From positions 56,691,201 through 56,755,200 of the forward strand of contig OZ038422.1 in the NCBI GenBank assembly GCA_964036155.1: a DNA stretch of 64,000 bases. Direction: 5' to 3'. Below, in pieces: positions 1 through 12,800 of the stretch. This stretch comes from Diploscapter coronatus (taxonomy: Eukaryota; Nematoda; Chromadorea; Rhabditida; Rhabditidae). The position numbers and the translations under genes are program-made. The stretch's first letter is position 1; every line of letters begins with the position of its first letter. A model generated the notes under the pieces. That model had not been told where the DNA came from. It searched no databases and saw nothing but the letters and a program-made list of their open reading frames with translations.

Positions 1-234
1 GCAAGTCTTTTGTAAGCCCTGCCTTCCAAATACTTTTCAAGCAACTTGCAAAAAGCAAGTATTAGGGCTTGGACTGTCGTGGAAATGGAAAAATAAAATG
101 TTGAACAAACTAACGATGCTGATGTCAGATCGAATCTGCTTGAAGCGGACCATCTCGGCTTGCGCACATCTGTCCGAATCGCTCTCGCTCACCATGATGA
201 ATGTCCTGCCGAATTCCAGAGTGTACAGTTCCAT
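1..234 (-). CDS. 5' part of an unidentified gene leaving the left edge
   Basis: An ATG at 232-234 directly abuts a TTTCAG acceptor (235-240), which is the usual layout of a spliced-leader start in worms. The first exon reads MELYTLEFGRTFIMVSESDS and onward for about 40 residues. A donor near 115 can join to an exon beginning near 74 that stays open to the window edge (about 24 residues, ending near GRAYKRL). I do not recognise the family. It lies about 290 nt downstream of the poly(A) signals of the Gln-rich gene on the same strand, which fits a downstream operon gene. The splice to the second exon is my inference, and a phase-0 join would instead give a stop near 62. Confidence 0.4.
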
Positions 235-524
235 CTGAAATTGTCAGACTTGAAAAAGTATAAAGAAAAGCATTTCATAGCAAGTTTGCGGCTTTCTGTA
301 CTCGATTTAAACATTTTTCTCCAATATATGGTAGTTTTTCTTGTTTTTATCGTATATACGCCTCAGAAATTTGGCTCTTAGGAGCATGTTCTAAAACTAA
401 ATGCTAATGGCTCCTTTTTTACTTTCACTGTGAGAAGAAATGAGCGAAAAAGAGGAATGAATAGCATTTAGGAATACAGCGTGTTTCTAGTAGAACAAGG
501 TTTGTTGGGCACGTGCGATACTCA

Positions 525-540
525 TTTATTTGCTTTTATT
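525..540 (-). terminator. Two AATAAA poly(A) signals for the Gln-rich gene
   Basis: The plus strand shows TTTATT at 525-530 and 535-540, so the minus strand carries AATAAA twice, 10-25 nt after the stop at 550-552. This supports the 3' end chosen for the Gln/RG-rich gene. Confidence 0.6.
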
Positions 541-549
541 CAAGTAATC

Positions 550-3500
550 CTATAAAGAGGAAAATGCACAAACCACGACGAGGAGACTCATGCTGTTATG
601 CTGAGCTAGACCATTGGCCAGGAGGGGATGTCTTCGGTGGACACCAATTGTGAGGCCGTACTTCCACTCGGTTGGTTGGTTCATGTCTCCGTAGTCCTCG
701 TCCGAGTAGATCGAGCAGAATGATCTAAAATTTAACAAATCTAATGCATTTTCATCCATCTTCTAGGAATTAGTCTCGAAATTTCTATGAAAAATGTAAG
801 AGATCTTGGAAGTGTTTTCATTTCATTCAAACTCACTCCCTCGACTGGTGCTCCACAATGTCCTGCTCGTCGTCGGTCGCCTGTGCCATCTGTCTGTCGA
901 ATGGAAGTGGTGCATTGTGGAGAATGACTGGTTGAGGTAGAGTTGCTTGGACAGGGGAGGGAGGGAGGAAGGCAGGGGACTGCGCTGCTGCTGTTGCAGA
1001 GGGGGCAGCCGTGCTGGTCAGGAAACCTACTACAGGGCCCGCTCCTCCTAGTCGACGCAACAGTTCACTGTTCTCTCCGGCCGGCTGAAATGAAAATGCT
1101 CAAAGTGAGTTTTATGTTCGATAAATCAGAAAACTTAAGTGATATACAACTTTAAAATAATTGTAAGCGTAAACGCCAAGAGAAAATTCTTTTGGTCTAT
1201 AATATTGAGGTGAATTCCAAAATTATAATAAGTTTTTGTCCGGGTTCTACTAGTTATACTAATGCGAAAGAATGATCATAGAACAAATTTACCTCAAAAT
1301 GGCTACTCTACCTTCAAGAATCGATATCTTCTTGATTTTGCAAGAATGGTGAAAACATTTGTTTCTGCCCGATAAATTACTGATTACTATACTTGATCAT
1401 TACGAATATATCGTTTGCTTGTTACGCTTAAAGGAAGAAGAGCAAGTTATTTGAAAGTGGGTAAGAACTATGGATCGACCCAATATTTTTATACTGAAAC
1501 TTCAATGATTAACCCTGAAGTACTTCTGCATGTCGCGTTCGACCTCTGCCCGCTTCTTCTCCTTCAACTCGAAATAGGTCATTTCGTCTGGCGTCGAGCC
1601 TCCCTTCTTGTACTGGACGGGGATGGTCTGAAGTTGTATAATTTGTCAATGAAGATTTTCTCCGAGTTTCTAAACTTGGTTTGAATGAACCCACAGAAAA
1701 GCTATGCACCAAATTGAAAGAGAACGAGTATGCCTTCGTTTTCTTTCGAAAATATGTTGTTTTTATTTCAGCGAGTTTATGCAGATTTAGTTTGAAGAAG
1801 TTCGGGGTTTCTTGAACATTTTATCAATATAAATTTTAGAGCTTTCTGTAAATTTCAAGGAAATTACCTAGTTTAGCAAAACAATAATTTACAACTAACA
1901 ATTCGGTCTTCATGTGGGAAAAGCTCAGAAAGTGAAAAAATATACCTGCTGGTGATTGACTGGCCGAGTGTGGAGAACTCGTTGCGACCCTGCTGCAAAT
2001 CCATTCATCTCTGCAGTGGATGGTCCTCTCTGCGCGAATGTCGAAATGCCTGAATCATTCATTCCTTCTTGAACTACTTTGATCAAACGAATTAAGTTTG
2101 CTCGTCAAAGAGTTTCATAAGATAAATGAGTGGGAAAAAACTCATAGAAAATAGGAAAGAGGCTAGATAATTCTTCCTTGATGATGAGGAAAATGTTTGC
2201 ATTCTTTCTTTTCCCTTTCTTCACTTTTGAACTAACAAATTTTCAACTAATATGGCCAATGCAATAATTGCTTCACTGACTAACCATTTGCCATGAATGC
2301 TGCAGTCGGTTGTGTTGGAATGGGAGCAGGGACGGAAACAGGCACAGTCTGTCTGAATGCGGACATTTGGGGATAGGGTTGTTGGAAGGCCTGTGGCTGC
2401 ATCTGAGTTGCAGGAGAAGGAGTCTGATGACTGATTACGAGGGCCGGGTTGTGCAGATGGCGGTTGGAGGCATTCACGATCTGCATTTGCAAAAGATTAA
2501 TTTTCTCAAAACAGAAATGCTAGAAATCCCCAGAAAAGATTCGATAGTTACAGCCAAATTTACTCTGGTTTCTCAAATAATTCGTCATTCTTCTTAGGCA
2601 CTTCACGCAATTCATTTATTCGTTTCTTCTTTAACATACTCCAAATTCCCTTACCTGCTGTGCAGAAGAGTGCACGGCCTGCTGCGTGTGTTGCGGCTGC
2701 ACTGCCTGCTCTGTCTGTGTCTGCTGTACCTTTTTGCTTAGCAACTGGTCCCAGCTGTTGAAGTTCTCCATTCGAATCTGACACGAGTGTTGGACGAGGA
2801 TTCCATTGCAGGTCTTCACCGGCTTGAGCTTCTTCTTGTCGCAGAAGCAGCGGGGCACAGGGAAGGGGTTGGCTGGAAGATGAACGGGGAGGGGGGCAGA
2901 TGGAGGGATCTGGTTGGGGAGCACCGACTGAGGCTGTTGATGGAGGAATTGAGGAGCAGGCTGGATGGACTGCTGCTGCTGCTGCTGCTGCTGGCTGAAC
3001 TGCAGCATCGAGTTGGTCGGGGCAGTGCTGACTGACGGAGTCGTGTGGCTGAAGACCAAATAAGTTATCTGCTTATTACATGATCGAACAATCTCTTTTG
3101 AACTATTGAATTAATTCATGATATATCCCATTCTGACCGTGGTAAATATTGAAATTTACAATGAGGAACATTTCAAAGTATTTCAGAAAGTCCAATGAAT
3201 TGTATCAGAAATTCGGATCGAGGCATCATCAGCATTTATATCGGAAAATTGCGGTAAAGTTATTCGAGCTCATCCTCTTTGCTCGCCAGTTGAAATTTCG
3301 AGTATAAAATGAAAATGTGTCTTACCAGAAGAACTGCTGCTGCTGCTGTTGATTATGGAGCAGATTCGGAGTCTGTGAGTTGGCGGAGACAGAGACACAG
3401 CTCTGCTGCTGAGGAGGAATCGGCCAATGGCTCAAAATCTGCTGCTGAACAAGGAGGAGTTATTCAACTTTCAAATGATTGAATCTACTCGGAAAAGAAT

Positions 3501-6500
3501 AATGAAATTTGATTGTGAAGAAGAAATTAACAAATTGGGGGATTTCGTTCTGTAAATTATGCAAATGACTCATTTTTCTAATGAGATCAATTCCATAGTC
3601 TGCAGTCATTCGTTCATTCTCGTTGCTTACCCCCATCTCAGACGACTGCTCCATTCCCCCATTGAATTGCGCCCGCCCATTGGACAGTTGGCTGTTCATT
3701 TGAACTTCTGGAAATGAGTTGCGATAAAAAAATATACCGGAAAATCGAAGAATCAGATAATTGAAATCAAGATATCACAATGTGTTTGAAACATTTGCAT
3801 TGATAAATCAATGAAATAGCCAGTTCTAAAATAAATTCATACTTGAATGTGATGGTGGTAATAATTTTCAAAATCAACTACGAAATAAATTAAGATCTTC
3901 AAATCAAATCAGCAAATGCATTGCAACCCGTCTAAGACACAATCACGCTAAATTCAGTTGAATAAAACTGTTAGAATTATCTTAAAGACTGAATGATGAA
4001 ATTGGTAAGTTCTTCACTCGTTTACAAAAGAATGGTTATATTGACAAGAATTAATGTTTGAAATAAAAAATGAATTGAAATTGATTTAGAAGAATTCTTG
4101 ATGGAAGTTTTGAAACTTCTGAATTAGAATATGTGAAGGAATGCTGTGGGAGATGGGGAATTACTGTCTAAATTGGCAATGCCTTATCAGCCTGCGTCTC
4201 TCTGCCTGTCTGCACTTGTCTGTTCTGTTCATTTCCATTTCCTCTGTTTCCACTCTTACCATTCCATCTTCGATCTCCTCTGTTCGCACCTCGATGATTT
4301 CTCTCTCCATTCCCATTTCGAATCGAATTCTGAGACGAGCCAGTTTCATTTATCGTCTGCAATCAACCAATTCATTTTTTATCTTATATGAAAAGAGAGC
4401 TCCATTTCAATATCAAAGTTCTTAAAATTGATTTTTGCATTGCATTATGCGGCTAAAATTATATTTTCACTGGGGGAATTTCGCGAAACTGCGCTGGAAA
4501 CGCATGAGACTCAAAGAGCTCGCAATGGAGCATGTTTTCTGATGCGAGGACGAAACAGCGTTTGGAAGATGAAGGTCTTTTCCTGAACATCTTCTCCAAT
4601 ACGATAGTTGAAAAGTGGCCTTTTGTAAACTTCGCCCACTATTATAACAAGAGTAGGAGTAGGGTTGGGTAGGCCCTATGCTGTTTCCAAGTGATCAGGT
4701 CATTGAGCAGGATGTGTTGGACAGTTTAACCTATTCGACTCTACCCTACCCTAAACTAGTCTATAGTTAGGTGAAGCTTACAAATGGGTGATTTACAAGA
4801 AGCTTTGAAAAATATACCTGATTGTGAGTGTCCTCTGCAGCCCCGTTCGTGGTAGCAATTGTCTTGTTGAGATTGCTTACTTCTCTGTCAGATCTCTTGC
4901 CTCGGCGACGTCTGCGTGAGCCGGTCGAGGTTTGCGACTCGTGGTGATCACGAGAATGGAAACCTGGAATTTGCTTATCGATAATTAATTTTTTTTGAAT
5001 CCATAAAATAGGGTTATCTAGAAACCATGAAAATCTCCTAATTCAATTTTAATGAAAATGTCCCTATCAAGGGTACTTTTATTCACAAACGGGTATTTTC
5101 GGTTCAATTTGGGGTAAACTTGAATAAGACTGGTTCGGCTAACAAAAAATAATCGAATTGCGAAGTTCTTGTTCACAAATACATCGTCAATAGCTCATCG
5201 ATAGCCTACTATTTTGTTGAAGTTTGTATTCAACAATTAATTCAACTCTAACCATCCATCATAGTCTGGTTCATCCTGTCCTGTGTGAATCCACCCCTGC
5301 CTCTGCCTCTGTCACGTCTGCCAGAGAATGGAACGTTATTGGCATTGTGCTGCTGTGCATAGCCACGATTGTCGCTTGTAGGCCTCGGCAGATTTGGCAT
5401 CTGAAATGACGAATAATGAATTGATCCTCATCCAGATTAATGAGGCAGGGAATTTTCCTCCATTCTTACTGTGTTGACCAAATCAAGTAAAGTATGAATG
5501 AAAATACGCAATATAGCGCAAACGAAAGTACGCAGATGAGAAATTGAAGAGACAATGAAAGGTGAAACATTGCATTGAAAATCGACGACTAATTTTAGCC
5601 CCACTCTGTAATTTCATTTATGCGTTATTAGGTATTTTTTACTCTCACTACTCAATCTGACTTGTATTGTTTGCTTCATTTGAAGAGACAGTTTATTCCA
5701 TCTTTTTCTATTGATTAAAAAATTTGGAGATGGAAATTTGAAACAAGTATCTTTCCATTCAATTTCATCTTCCAACCTGATTATTGTCAGGCAGGTTAGA
5801 CCTGTGCTGTCCCTGAGTGAAGGATCGAAGCATTTCAGCCTTCTTCTGGAAGGCACCGACACGATTGGGCCGGGAAGAATTGGGGAGTGATTCCAAGCTA
5901 TGAGAAGAAGAGGAATTGGCCTGAAATGAGAAATTATTGTGAATTTTCAAGATTCATTTTCCTACCCTCAAAGCAGAGGGGTTGTTTCCATTTCTGACAG
6001 GTCTGTTGATCTGCTCGCTTGCCTTCTGATTTCCCGCAGAATGGGAGGGCGGGTTGTTTCTGTCAGGAGCAGTAGTGGCAGATTGGACGGAGAGTGGACT
6101 GTGGATGTTGCTGCTGAGCAGAGAGGCGATGGCACCTCGATCTCTGTTCTGCACAGTGCCTGCCTCGTCCTTACCAGTCTGCTTCTCTTCTGCATCGAAA
6201 TATCCCTCCTCTTCCAGAAGAGCCTCGAACATCTCGAACAGTTTCTGACGGTTATTGCGAATTGACGCTGAAAAATTCGACGCTTCGTTCACAATCCATT
6301 TCAGGAGATAACTTTCAGAAAAATAAAAGTAAGAATGTTTGGGAGTTAAACATCGCTTTGCTTTCTTTAAGTGAAATTATTTTCATTTTGGATAAGTGCT
6401 CTTGTAGCAAGGAAAAATGAACTAACTTTCACCCAGACGTTTCGAATCGATTTCCTCAGGGGAGAATCTGCTCCAGAACGCCACCCAGTAGTTCTGGTAC

Positions 6501-8545
6501 TGCTGCGTGCGGAAGTACACTGAATCAGTCTGTCATTCTCGAACTCATTCAAATTCGCCTTACTTTTGGCATCTTCGCCCCTCTTCATAGAATTGAGGTA
6601 CTCTCCCAGGGCAATTCGTCTTCTTTCCTTTTTGTCTGCAGGCAGTTTCCATTCCTGAAAAAATAATTATTTGTTTCATTCAAGTGAAGTAAAGGCTTGT
6701 TTGTTAATGTATAAACTATGTGAAGAGAGAAGCAGATTGACAGTCTGCTGGAGACAGTGGAAAAAGTGATACGGAATTTTCACCGTCTCTCGCCTTTTAG
6801 TACTTTTTTACTTCGCTTGATCAGCGCAATACTTCTTATTAGATTTTTTCCTAAATAATGAAGAAAAGATTTACAAGAAAGGCTTTTTCGTTGAAAATTG
6901 ACCGTCAAATTAATGACAATTGGAAGACTCAGAGTTGCAGTTGAAAATGCTCAATTCTTTTCGGATTAGATTATTGTCATTCTTCCAATTCGTGAGATCT
7001 TTCTCCGAAACATCATTTTTTTTCTTCATATTTGACAATTTATACTAACCTTTGAGTTAGAGCCGGGAGAATGGTTGGAAGGAGAGGACGAGCTGTAGTC
7101 GGTCGAGTTGCTCTGCGTCTCTGTGTCAGCAGACAGTTCTTCTGGAGTCTCTTCCATCTTCTTCTGTTCTTTCTTCGACAACACGCGGTCAATGAATTCA
7201 GGAGGAATTTCCAGTGGCGTCTTTGCTTTGCCCTCACCGTCCAGATAGAAGATTTTCTTCAGCTCCTCGGGAATCTAAACATCAACAAATTAACTTGAAC
7301 TGTCAATAGTTTCACTTCAAATTTCGCTCTTTCCCTACACATTTCATTACGGTCTTCTGTATCTGTCAGCAGCTCCTTTTATCTTATCTGCTTTTTCTTC
7401 ATTTCCTAGCCACCTCTATCCGTTACAAGCACAACTGTACGTGTTAACCATCTGCTGACAAATATGTGGAAGGTCCATCATCTAATCTTTCATAAATTCG
7501 ACTGTCTATATAGATGACAAAGGCAAGATATGGCGACGTTTACGAAAACTGACCAAAACCTTCTAGGAGCCGCAAATTATACCTCAGCAATTCCAGCCCG
7601 CAATGTGGTTCCAGAAGCCGAGGGTTCGATGACGAATTCGACAGGCTGATTGGACGACTGCCAGTTCTTCCAGTCAATGGGGACGACCTGATTGTGAGTC
7701 GGCTGCTTTGTCTGCGCAGTCTGTGCTCTGCTGCAGCTGTCTGTCCCAGTCTCCGTCTCTGCTTCCTTCTTCCTGCCATTCTCCTGCTGCTGCTCATCGT
7801 CTTCCTTCTCGTCATTTTCACATTTCTGCGGGCCGCTATCAGAAGAACACAAATGCGAGCTGTTGGTGCTGAAATTGTGGATCGTCTTTTTGAAATAGTC
7901 ACATCTCAAAAAGGCAGTTATTATATGACGGAATGACGAAGCCTCTTTAGTTAGAGGATATAAGGATGGGAATGAGATGGGATAGTTTGAGAAAAGAAAG
8001 GCTATTTAGAGGAGCGAGACGGAATCCCAGTTCCGATTTCTCAAACCTCAACCCCATCTCTTCCCTGGTTCTGTCATTTTCTTATCCCGTCAAATAGTAG
8101 TTTACTCTCAAAATTTAATTCAGTGTGCAAGTCATTTTGACATTACGAACTAACTATTTTTTTGACAATCTGAACATTTCGTAACTTCGTAGCCAACGAA
8201 ATAGTATGAGACAAGATTTCTCTCCTTGGCTATGGACTACAAGGCTACGAATTATCCAATTTCCCTATTCTTCTAACTCCTTGAAAATTCAATGAATTCA
8301 AAACTTCCTGTTAAAAGTTCTAATTCTCGTGAAATGAATTTATGAATTTCTTACCGAAATCTGGCGACTTGCTCACTGGCTTCCTCGTTATCGTCTGCGC
8401 TCCAAGTGAGCTGCACACTCTTCTAAACACATTCACATTTCTTACGGCTTTCAATGAATCCTCTTACCAGCCGGGACTGGATGACTAGGTCCATGATCCG
8501 ATGCACATCAGCACTCGACAAGTCTTTCACGACGATGTGGGACAT
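550..8545 (-). CDS. Gln-rich, Arg/Gly-rich low-complexity protein (unrecognised)
   Basis: About 18 short exons encode roughly 1,050-1,100 residues. The proposed start at 8543-8545 (MSHIVVKDLSSADVHRIM) lies 13 nt behind a TTTCAG acceptor. Exons 8468-8545, about 8355-8422 and about 7580-7881 join in phase. The N-terminal third is charged and includes IPPEFIDRVLSKKEQKK and, across a 45-nt intron near 6540, VYFRTQQYQNYWVAFWSRF. The middle has RGRGRGGF and several RG/NG-rich exons (4150-5400). The C-terminal half is Gln-rich, with a run of eight Gln near 2985, then TPDEMTYFELKEKKRAEVER (about 1515-1635) and a last exon with YSDEDYGD. The composition resembles RNA-granule or translational-control proteins, but I see no named domain, so the function is unknown. 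It may be fused in frame to the upstream RBR ligase. Confidence 0.7.
4656..4760 (+). repeat. Dispersed ~100-bp repeat, copy A
   Basis: This intronic segment begins GTAGGGTT and ends AACCTATT/CTACCCTA, so its ends are inverted. It aligns by eye with the reverse complement of 37306-37394 through the core TGATCAG-TCAT-GAG-AGG-TGT-TTGGA. It is probably a small non-autonomous element. Confidence 0.5.
7926..8095. repeat. Imperfect inverted repeat with TGACGG ends
   Basis: The left arm around 7964-7994 (GATGGGAATGAGATGGG then TTTGAGAAA) pairs with 8037-8066 (TTTCTCAAACC then CCCATCTC). The outer ends carry TGACGGAATGA on the left and TGACGGGATAA (complement) on the right. It lies in a ~470-nt intron of the Gln-rich gene. 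Single ends of the same type occur near 8735, 10399 and 38200, and a second pair at 40767-40865. Confidence 0.5.
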
Positions 8546-8984
8546 CTCCGTCAAGGCTGAAATAGAATTTATTGAATCTACCGCCATTTTTAAATGACAT
8601 AAGATTGCTTCGATTTGAGTAGCAATTCAAACATTAATGACGTTTTCAGATATTACATCTGCCTATCTTCGCTAGAAGAAAGAGCCAATAGAATTCCGAG
8701 CTGTTTGAAGTGCAACTTATGGCTGAAACAGGTCTTCCGTCATTAATGGCTCCTCTTCTGTATTTGTAACGGTTGATCAACGTCAATGACTGTATAATCG
8801 TCAACAGATATTTAAGCGTTTCTCCATTCACTTCATGACGCTTAAATCCGTTGGCAGTTATGATCATTGATGTTTATGAACCGATGACAGATACAGGGAG
8901 CATGATCAGTAAATTCTTGAAAATGAATTTAGAAAATATGAAAGATATGATTTCGAGTATTCGCAACTCTTGAAATATTGCATT

Positions 8985-9560
8985 CATAAGGAACGAATGA
9001 CGAAATAAGCTCTATTTCTGAACAAGGAAATGGCTAAGGTTCCCTTGAAAAGGCGATATAAATTAGAACGATTTTGAGAGACCAATAAGCCAGGTGTCAA
9101 AAAATAATTGAGCAGTAAAAATGAATAGCGAAATACATGAAATATCCGAATGAGGATCAACTTTGAGATTGAATATCTGAAAGATCGATGCATCGAAATA
9201 AGTCATTGAATTTGTCTGATACATCGAAATTTCAAAACGAGATAAAGTTGGCCAAGAACCAAAGATAAACAGCAACAAAAATAAACGATCGTCAACAAAA
9301 GGTAAATAATAAAAACGGACGAATTAATATTTCGTGGTTTGATTTTGAAAATTGGAAGTTCGATGTATCGGGAATCGATTAATCCGAAAAATTTTCTGAT
9401 CATCGAAATTTCCAAACAAGGTAAGCAGAAAAACAATGAATGTAGAACAGAAAAGAATGAGAAATAACGATAAACGATAATAATTATGACGAATTAACAT
9501 TCCGCTTGTGTGGTTCTAGTGCGTTGATTTGTCGACGATTAATCCATTGATAATATGAAT
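8985..9560. repeat. Degenerate tandem repeat in the RBR/Gln-rich spacer
   Basis: Blocks with a similar order of words recur. TCTGATACATCGAAATTTC at 9217 and TCTGATCATCGAAATTTCC at 9398 are each followed, about 100-130 nt later, by GACGAATTAA-ATT and a CGATTAATCC word. A weaker third block begins near 8990. Hydrophobic ORFs on the minus strand here overlap one another and follow the repeat, so I do not call them genes. The segment is the only notable content of the 8560-9845 spacer. Confidence 0.45.
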
Positions 9561-9844
9561 GTGGATACTTGGTGAAATCCATTGCAGAGGTAGCGACCGA
9601 CTTAGTTCATTCTTCACCAGATTCCCACCTGAAAACTTATCTATTCCGATTTTTAGCGCAATCAGACAAGGACATAATTTTTTAGTGATTTTTGCTCATC
9701 TATGATGAATTATCACTCTTGTACTGATTATTTTCGAAAAATAAATGAGCGTAAATGCCATTTCTTGCCATATTTCAAATTTCTTACTTTTAACTGTCAA
9801 AAGGTGAGTTTGAAGACTTTTCAAATCGAATAGAACATTATGCT

Positions 9845-12800
9845 TCAGAGAAGAAAAATAAGGGTAGTTTCATGACTTGAATTCGAAAGAGTGCAATGAC
9901 TTAGACTTACATTCCACGGGCCGGCTTCAATCTCACCCATGTCCAAAGGTATCACGAAATTCACGAGATCGATTGCTTCTTCCTCTCCGTTTATCTGAAT
10001 TCATAGTTGAATTGATTTTCATCTTTCGTAAAAATATCGAAAGAAACATTTATATAATTTGATGAAATTGCTTTAAATTTAGACTATTTTGAAAATGAAA
10101 TATTGCAGATGAGAAGGAAAAAACTACGGATTTCAACAAATCTCCTATGTGAAGGAAATACCTGAACAAGCTGATCGCCCTGAATCTGAAATCCTCCGCC
10201 GTATCCTTGATGAGTGTCACCGAGATGTCTGTAGAGCTCGCTTCTTTCCTTGCTCTGCAAATAAATCAGCTTGCAATAGCGTAATGAAGAACAGCATGAA
10301 AGAGAGATGACAAATATGCTTATTATTGTATTTGGCGCAGAAAAAAACTAGCGAAGCGACTCTCCTTCCTATACAATTTTTACAAATTTATGTTGCACTC
10401 CGTCATTTTCTCATTACGTCAAATATAGATCATTTCATTTCGCGTAACGTTATTCCATATTTACCACCCATTCGGTTTCTTTTCCAAAAAACATTAAATT
10501 GTTTACCTGAAATCCGCAGAGCCAACAGAAGTGGATCTTGCACTTGGCGCACTCCATGTGGTTGCAGCCGAGCTGCTTCTCGATGACCATCGTGCAGGAA
10601 GGACACTTCTTCAGCCTGTCCTGGCCGATTCTGTCTCCGTAGACACGCAGCGACTCGTCCGCATCTCCTGAACATCAGCAACTCATTCATTGCTTGAAGT
10701 CCTCCCCTCCTTCCCGAATTTACCTCTGATCCGTTCTGCCACTTCGCAGGTCAATCCTTTGTGCGGTGGCTGCATGCAGTTTCTGCAATTCATTCCTCAT
10801 TTCCCGTTCCTCTCCCAAATGTCTCACCTTCCAGAGCATCTCTTCTTGCCGCATTCATCGCATCTGATCTTATGAGTGGGGAATCCCTCCTTGGGGACAG
10901 GAATGAGTCCAAAACAGTCGGGAGTGGGACAGACTCGCATGGTGTCCGTGTCGCCACAGGCAATGCTGTCTTTGAGCGCGCGCAACAGAGGCTCCAATTT
11001 GGCTGCGTCCAGCGACTTGATGCGGGAAGGCGGGCCCACGACGACTCTCTGCAAAGGGTGTAATTTGATATTTGCTGCAAGCCAGACTCCATACCATGAT
11101 GTGCTTGATTGCGATGGGGCGGTTGCAGTTTTCCTTCAGGCAGGTGAAGTTCAGGTCACGAGACTGTACTTTGTTGGCGACCTGAAGGAAGATAAATTGG
11201 CAAGATGTATTGTTTTTAGTTTGCATGAGATCTTGAACAATGCAGAGGTTCATGAAATTGGATTTGCATCCTATTTCTTTCTTCGTCTAAACTCACATCG
11301 AAATATTCTGATCTATTATTTTCTTTCCACCTTCAAAAATTCAGAATGTCAAATTCTAGATGATAAATGAGCTAGTCTGTTTACCATGTTGATGAAGCAG
11401 TCGAGGCAATAGGAGTGACTGCAGGAAGTGAGAGTGAGGCCCGTGCTTTTGGTGACCGGAGTGAAGCAAACAGGGCAGTTCTGCACGTAGCTGAATGTGG
11501 TCGACACGCCCACGGCAGGTGGCAGCTGAAACGTAGCCTGATTGGAGAAGAAGGACTATTTCATATGTTAACCCATTCAGATGTTTGTCATGAGTGGAAT
11601 TGCTCTAGTTTTCCTTTTATCAGTGATCGAGATGTGCGTGGATTTTGAAGAAAATCAAGATAAAATCGAATTCAACATTGATTCTTCAGTGTTCTCCAAA
11701 TCACTTTATCCTTTTGTTCCCCTTCACTCTTTTTTCTCTCCCCAATACTAATTTCTCGGGAATTATGGTACTTTGCACACTATTTCCAACTGTTTGATGA
11801 AATTTGTCATGTTGAGAAGGTGCAAATCGAAATAGAATCAAGGCGAAAACTTGTATGTATCATCAATGACTCTAATGGTAGACAATAAACGTGTACCTCT
11901 CGGAGCATGACTTGGAGAAAGGCCTCGAGTCTGCCGAACTGAGCGATGGATCCCCTGAAGATGAGCGTCTCCCACCCATTCTCGTCTGTGTCGTCCGTGC
12001 TGAATTGAGCACCTCCCGTAATCTCTCTGAAAACAATTCGTACTGTTCAGTTATGATTTTTCAGAAGTTTGCAAATAAAATCCAGAGAAGGAATAGAATG
12101 CGGCATCGCCATTTTACAATGATTACAACTTCCATTGTGATAAGGAGCTTTTTAAAGAAGTAATTTTTACCTGAGTTCCTGGAATCCAATGCCTTCGATA
12201 ATGGATCGGAAATTGGCCGGATAGTTGGGAGGGGTCATTACGATCGACTTGTCGATGTAGTACGACTCACTGAAATAAGACTTCGTTAAAATCTCGCCAT
12301 ACCTTAAATTAACATCCATTTTCAGGAAAGTTGGAAATGTTGCAACAGCTAACATGGAGAAATAGGGTAGAAAATGTGAGCTTATCTACTCTCTTCCATC
12401 TTTACACACTATTGTTTCTTTGCGACGTTGTCACATTCCCAAATCGTTACTTCTCATAAGATCTTCAAAAATTTTAACTCTTATAGCCAAAATAATCCCG
12501 ATGCAGAGCTCGAGAAGAATAAAATCAAAGAATTCGTTAGAGGCACGGACTTTGAAAAACAAATGTTATTTCTTCTGCTGGAATGTCTGACCTGTGATTG
12601 GCGAAGTGAACAGCCTCGTTGATGAGTTGATTGACCTGCTCAGTCTCTCCCCAGAACGTGATCGTCCTACGCAACGCATTCACGTCCATCGCCACGCAGC
12701 GATTCTCCTCCTTCTCCAATTCGGCCTTCAACCAGCGCAGTCCAATACTAAAATCAGCTTTTAGGAAAATAGTATATTTCAAAGCGCAAATGTTCAACCT

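Noticed and set aside
9063..9436. Hydrophobic minus-strand ORFs that could be small membrane proteins
   Set aside because: They overlap each other, follow a degenerate tandem repeat, have AT-driven Phe/Leu/Ile content and lack splice or start support.
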